This document shows, one piece after another, positions 63,253-64,000 of a stretch of DNA of 64,000 nucleotides; position 1 is the first letter of the stretch; each line of letters begins with the position of its first letter. The position numbers and the translations under genes were made by a program. Under the pieces are notes generated by a model, which had not been told where the DNA came from, made no database searches, and saw only the letters and a program-made list of their open reading frames with translations. Source of the DNA: Echinarachnius parma (lineage: Eukaryota; Echinodermata; Echinoidea; Clypeasteroida; Echinarachniidae); assembly GCA_037951105.1 (NCBI GenBank), contig JBAMJV010003031.1:1-64000 (forward strand). The letters run 5' to 3'.

Positions 63253-64000
63253 TCACTCATCTTCTTCTTCTTTCTTCTTCTTCTATAATCTTCAAAGGGC
63301 TATAATGCAGCCTATCTCGAAGATGAACTTAACTTGTGTACACGATATAAGGAGGAGTGTGGGCCTAATCAAGATGTGTTGATTCATAGTGGTTTGTTAC
63401 AAGATCTTTGAATTGATCAAGTGAGACTGCATTAACCACTGTGCTAGGAAGTTTATTCCATTCTAGTATAGTCCGTTGAGCGAATGCAAATTTGTCGATA
63501 TTGCCCCTTGGACGGTATGTTTGGAAGCACATATTGTGATTTTTCCTAGTTTTAGATGAGTTTATAGTGAAAAATGTATCTGGAGGAATTGCAACGAGGT
63601 TATTCATGATTCTATAAACCATGGTGAGTCTGCTCACAGCGCGCCTTGAAGATAGGCTGGGCCATTTTAGCTTGCTGATCATAACGGACACGCTGCTTGT
63701 TCTTCGATAATCAGCCGTGACATAACGAGCAGCTTGTCTTTGTATCCTCTCTAGTGTCTGGATTTCTGAGATTGTATGGGGATCCCAAACACTGCAACAA
63801 TATTCTAAGTGAGGACGCACAAGAGACTTGTAAGCCGCCTCTCTGAAGGATTGTGGGAGGAACCTTGTATTTCGGCGGATGAAACCAAGCTGTTGGGAGG
63901 CTTTCTTAGAGATTGCCGAGATATGTGATGACCATTTGAAATCATTGGACAAGGTGACTCCAAGGTATTTTCCAGACTCACAGATTTGAAGAAGGGAGTT
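63253..64000 (-). mobile_element. non-LTR retrotransposon 3' part (Jockey/CR1-like), runs off the window
   Basis: The minus-strand frame from 64000 to the stop at 63365 reads 'KYLGVTLSNDFKW', 'SLVRPHLEYCCSVWDPHT', 'RIQRQAARYVTADYR', 'LKWPSLSSRRAVSRLTMVYR' and 'WNKLPSTVVNAV', typical of the C-terminal reverse transcriptase domain and tail. It is open through the window edge, so the start is outside. The 3' UTR ends in (GAA)n at about 63262-63280. It is closely similar in layout to the nested element at 43064-43703 but not the same family member. Confidence 0.9.

Overview
This window looks like nuclear DNA of a marine invertebrate deuterostome, most likely an echinoderm such as a sea urchin. 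That assignment is an inference. It rests on the large repeat-filled introns, many short TTAA-flanked inverted-repeat elements, tRNA-derived SINE-like repeats ending in (ATT)n, long poly-G/poly-C runs and (GAT)n arrays, and on a DENN protein that resembles the vertebrate DENND2 family but is clearly diverged.

The window is dominated by one plus-strand gene, a DENND2-type Rab guanine-nucleotide exchange factor. I could assemble it exon by exon: 12 coding exons from 16371 to 50952, with GT/AG junctions and matching phases throughout. Their lengths sum to 1920 nt, giving a 639-residue protein and stop. Exons 4-5 carry the upstream DENN part, exons 6-9 the core DENN domain and exons 10-12 the downstream DENN part. 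A possible alternative first exon lies at 6068-6148 and has the same phase. The last exon has a tandem NAG acceptor.

Layout: 1-6.0 kb, inverted-repeat elements and degenerate tandem duplications; 6.07 kb, possible alternative first exon; 6.1-16.3 kb, repeat-rich DNA with a CpG-richer stretch near 15.0 kb that may be a promoter; 16.4-18.6 kb, first coding exons; 18.6-35.8 kb, a 17 kb intron full of small transposons, a long purine tract and a satellite-like element; 35.8-51.0 kb, the conserved DENN exons; 51-58.5 kb, duplicated 3' sequence and A/T-rich DNA with a hAT-type element that has a perfect target duplication; 58.6-58.9 kb, a CpG-rich stretch that could start another gene; 59-63 kb, (GAT)n and poly-C/G repeats; 63.25-64 kb, a minus-strand LINE running off the end.

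The most striking observation is that almost every coding exon of the DENND2 gene sits beside one or more decayed partial copies of itself ('exon echoes'). Each spans a splice site, and the spacing is usually about 150-196 bp. They are seen for exons 3, 4, 5, 6, 8, 9 (eight copies in all), 10, 11 and 13, with a donor-side echo at exon 12. One exon-8 echo is split by a non-LTR retrotransposon, which is itself split by a second one with a visible target duplication, giving a three-layer history. Some echoes keep their splice acceptors and could act as premature-stop or alternative terminal exons.
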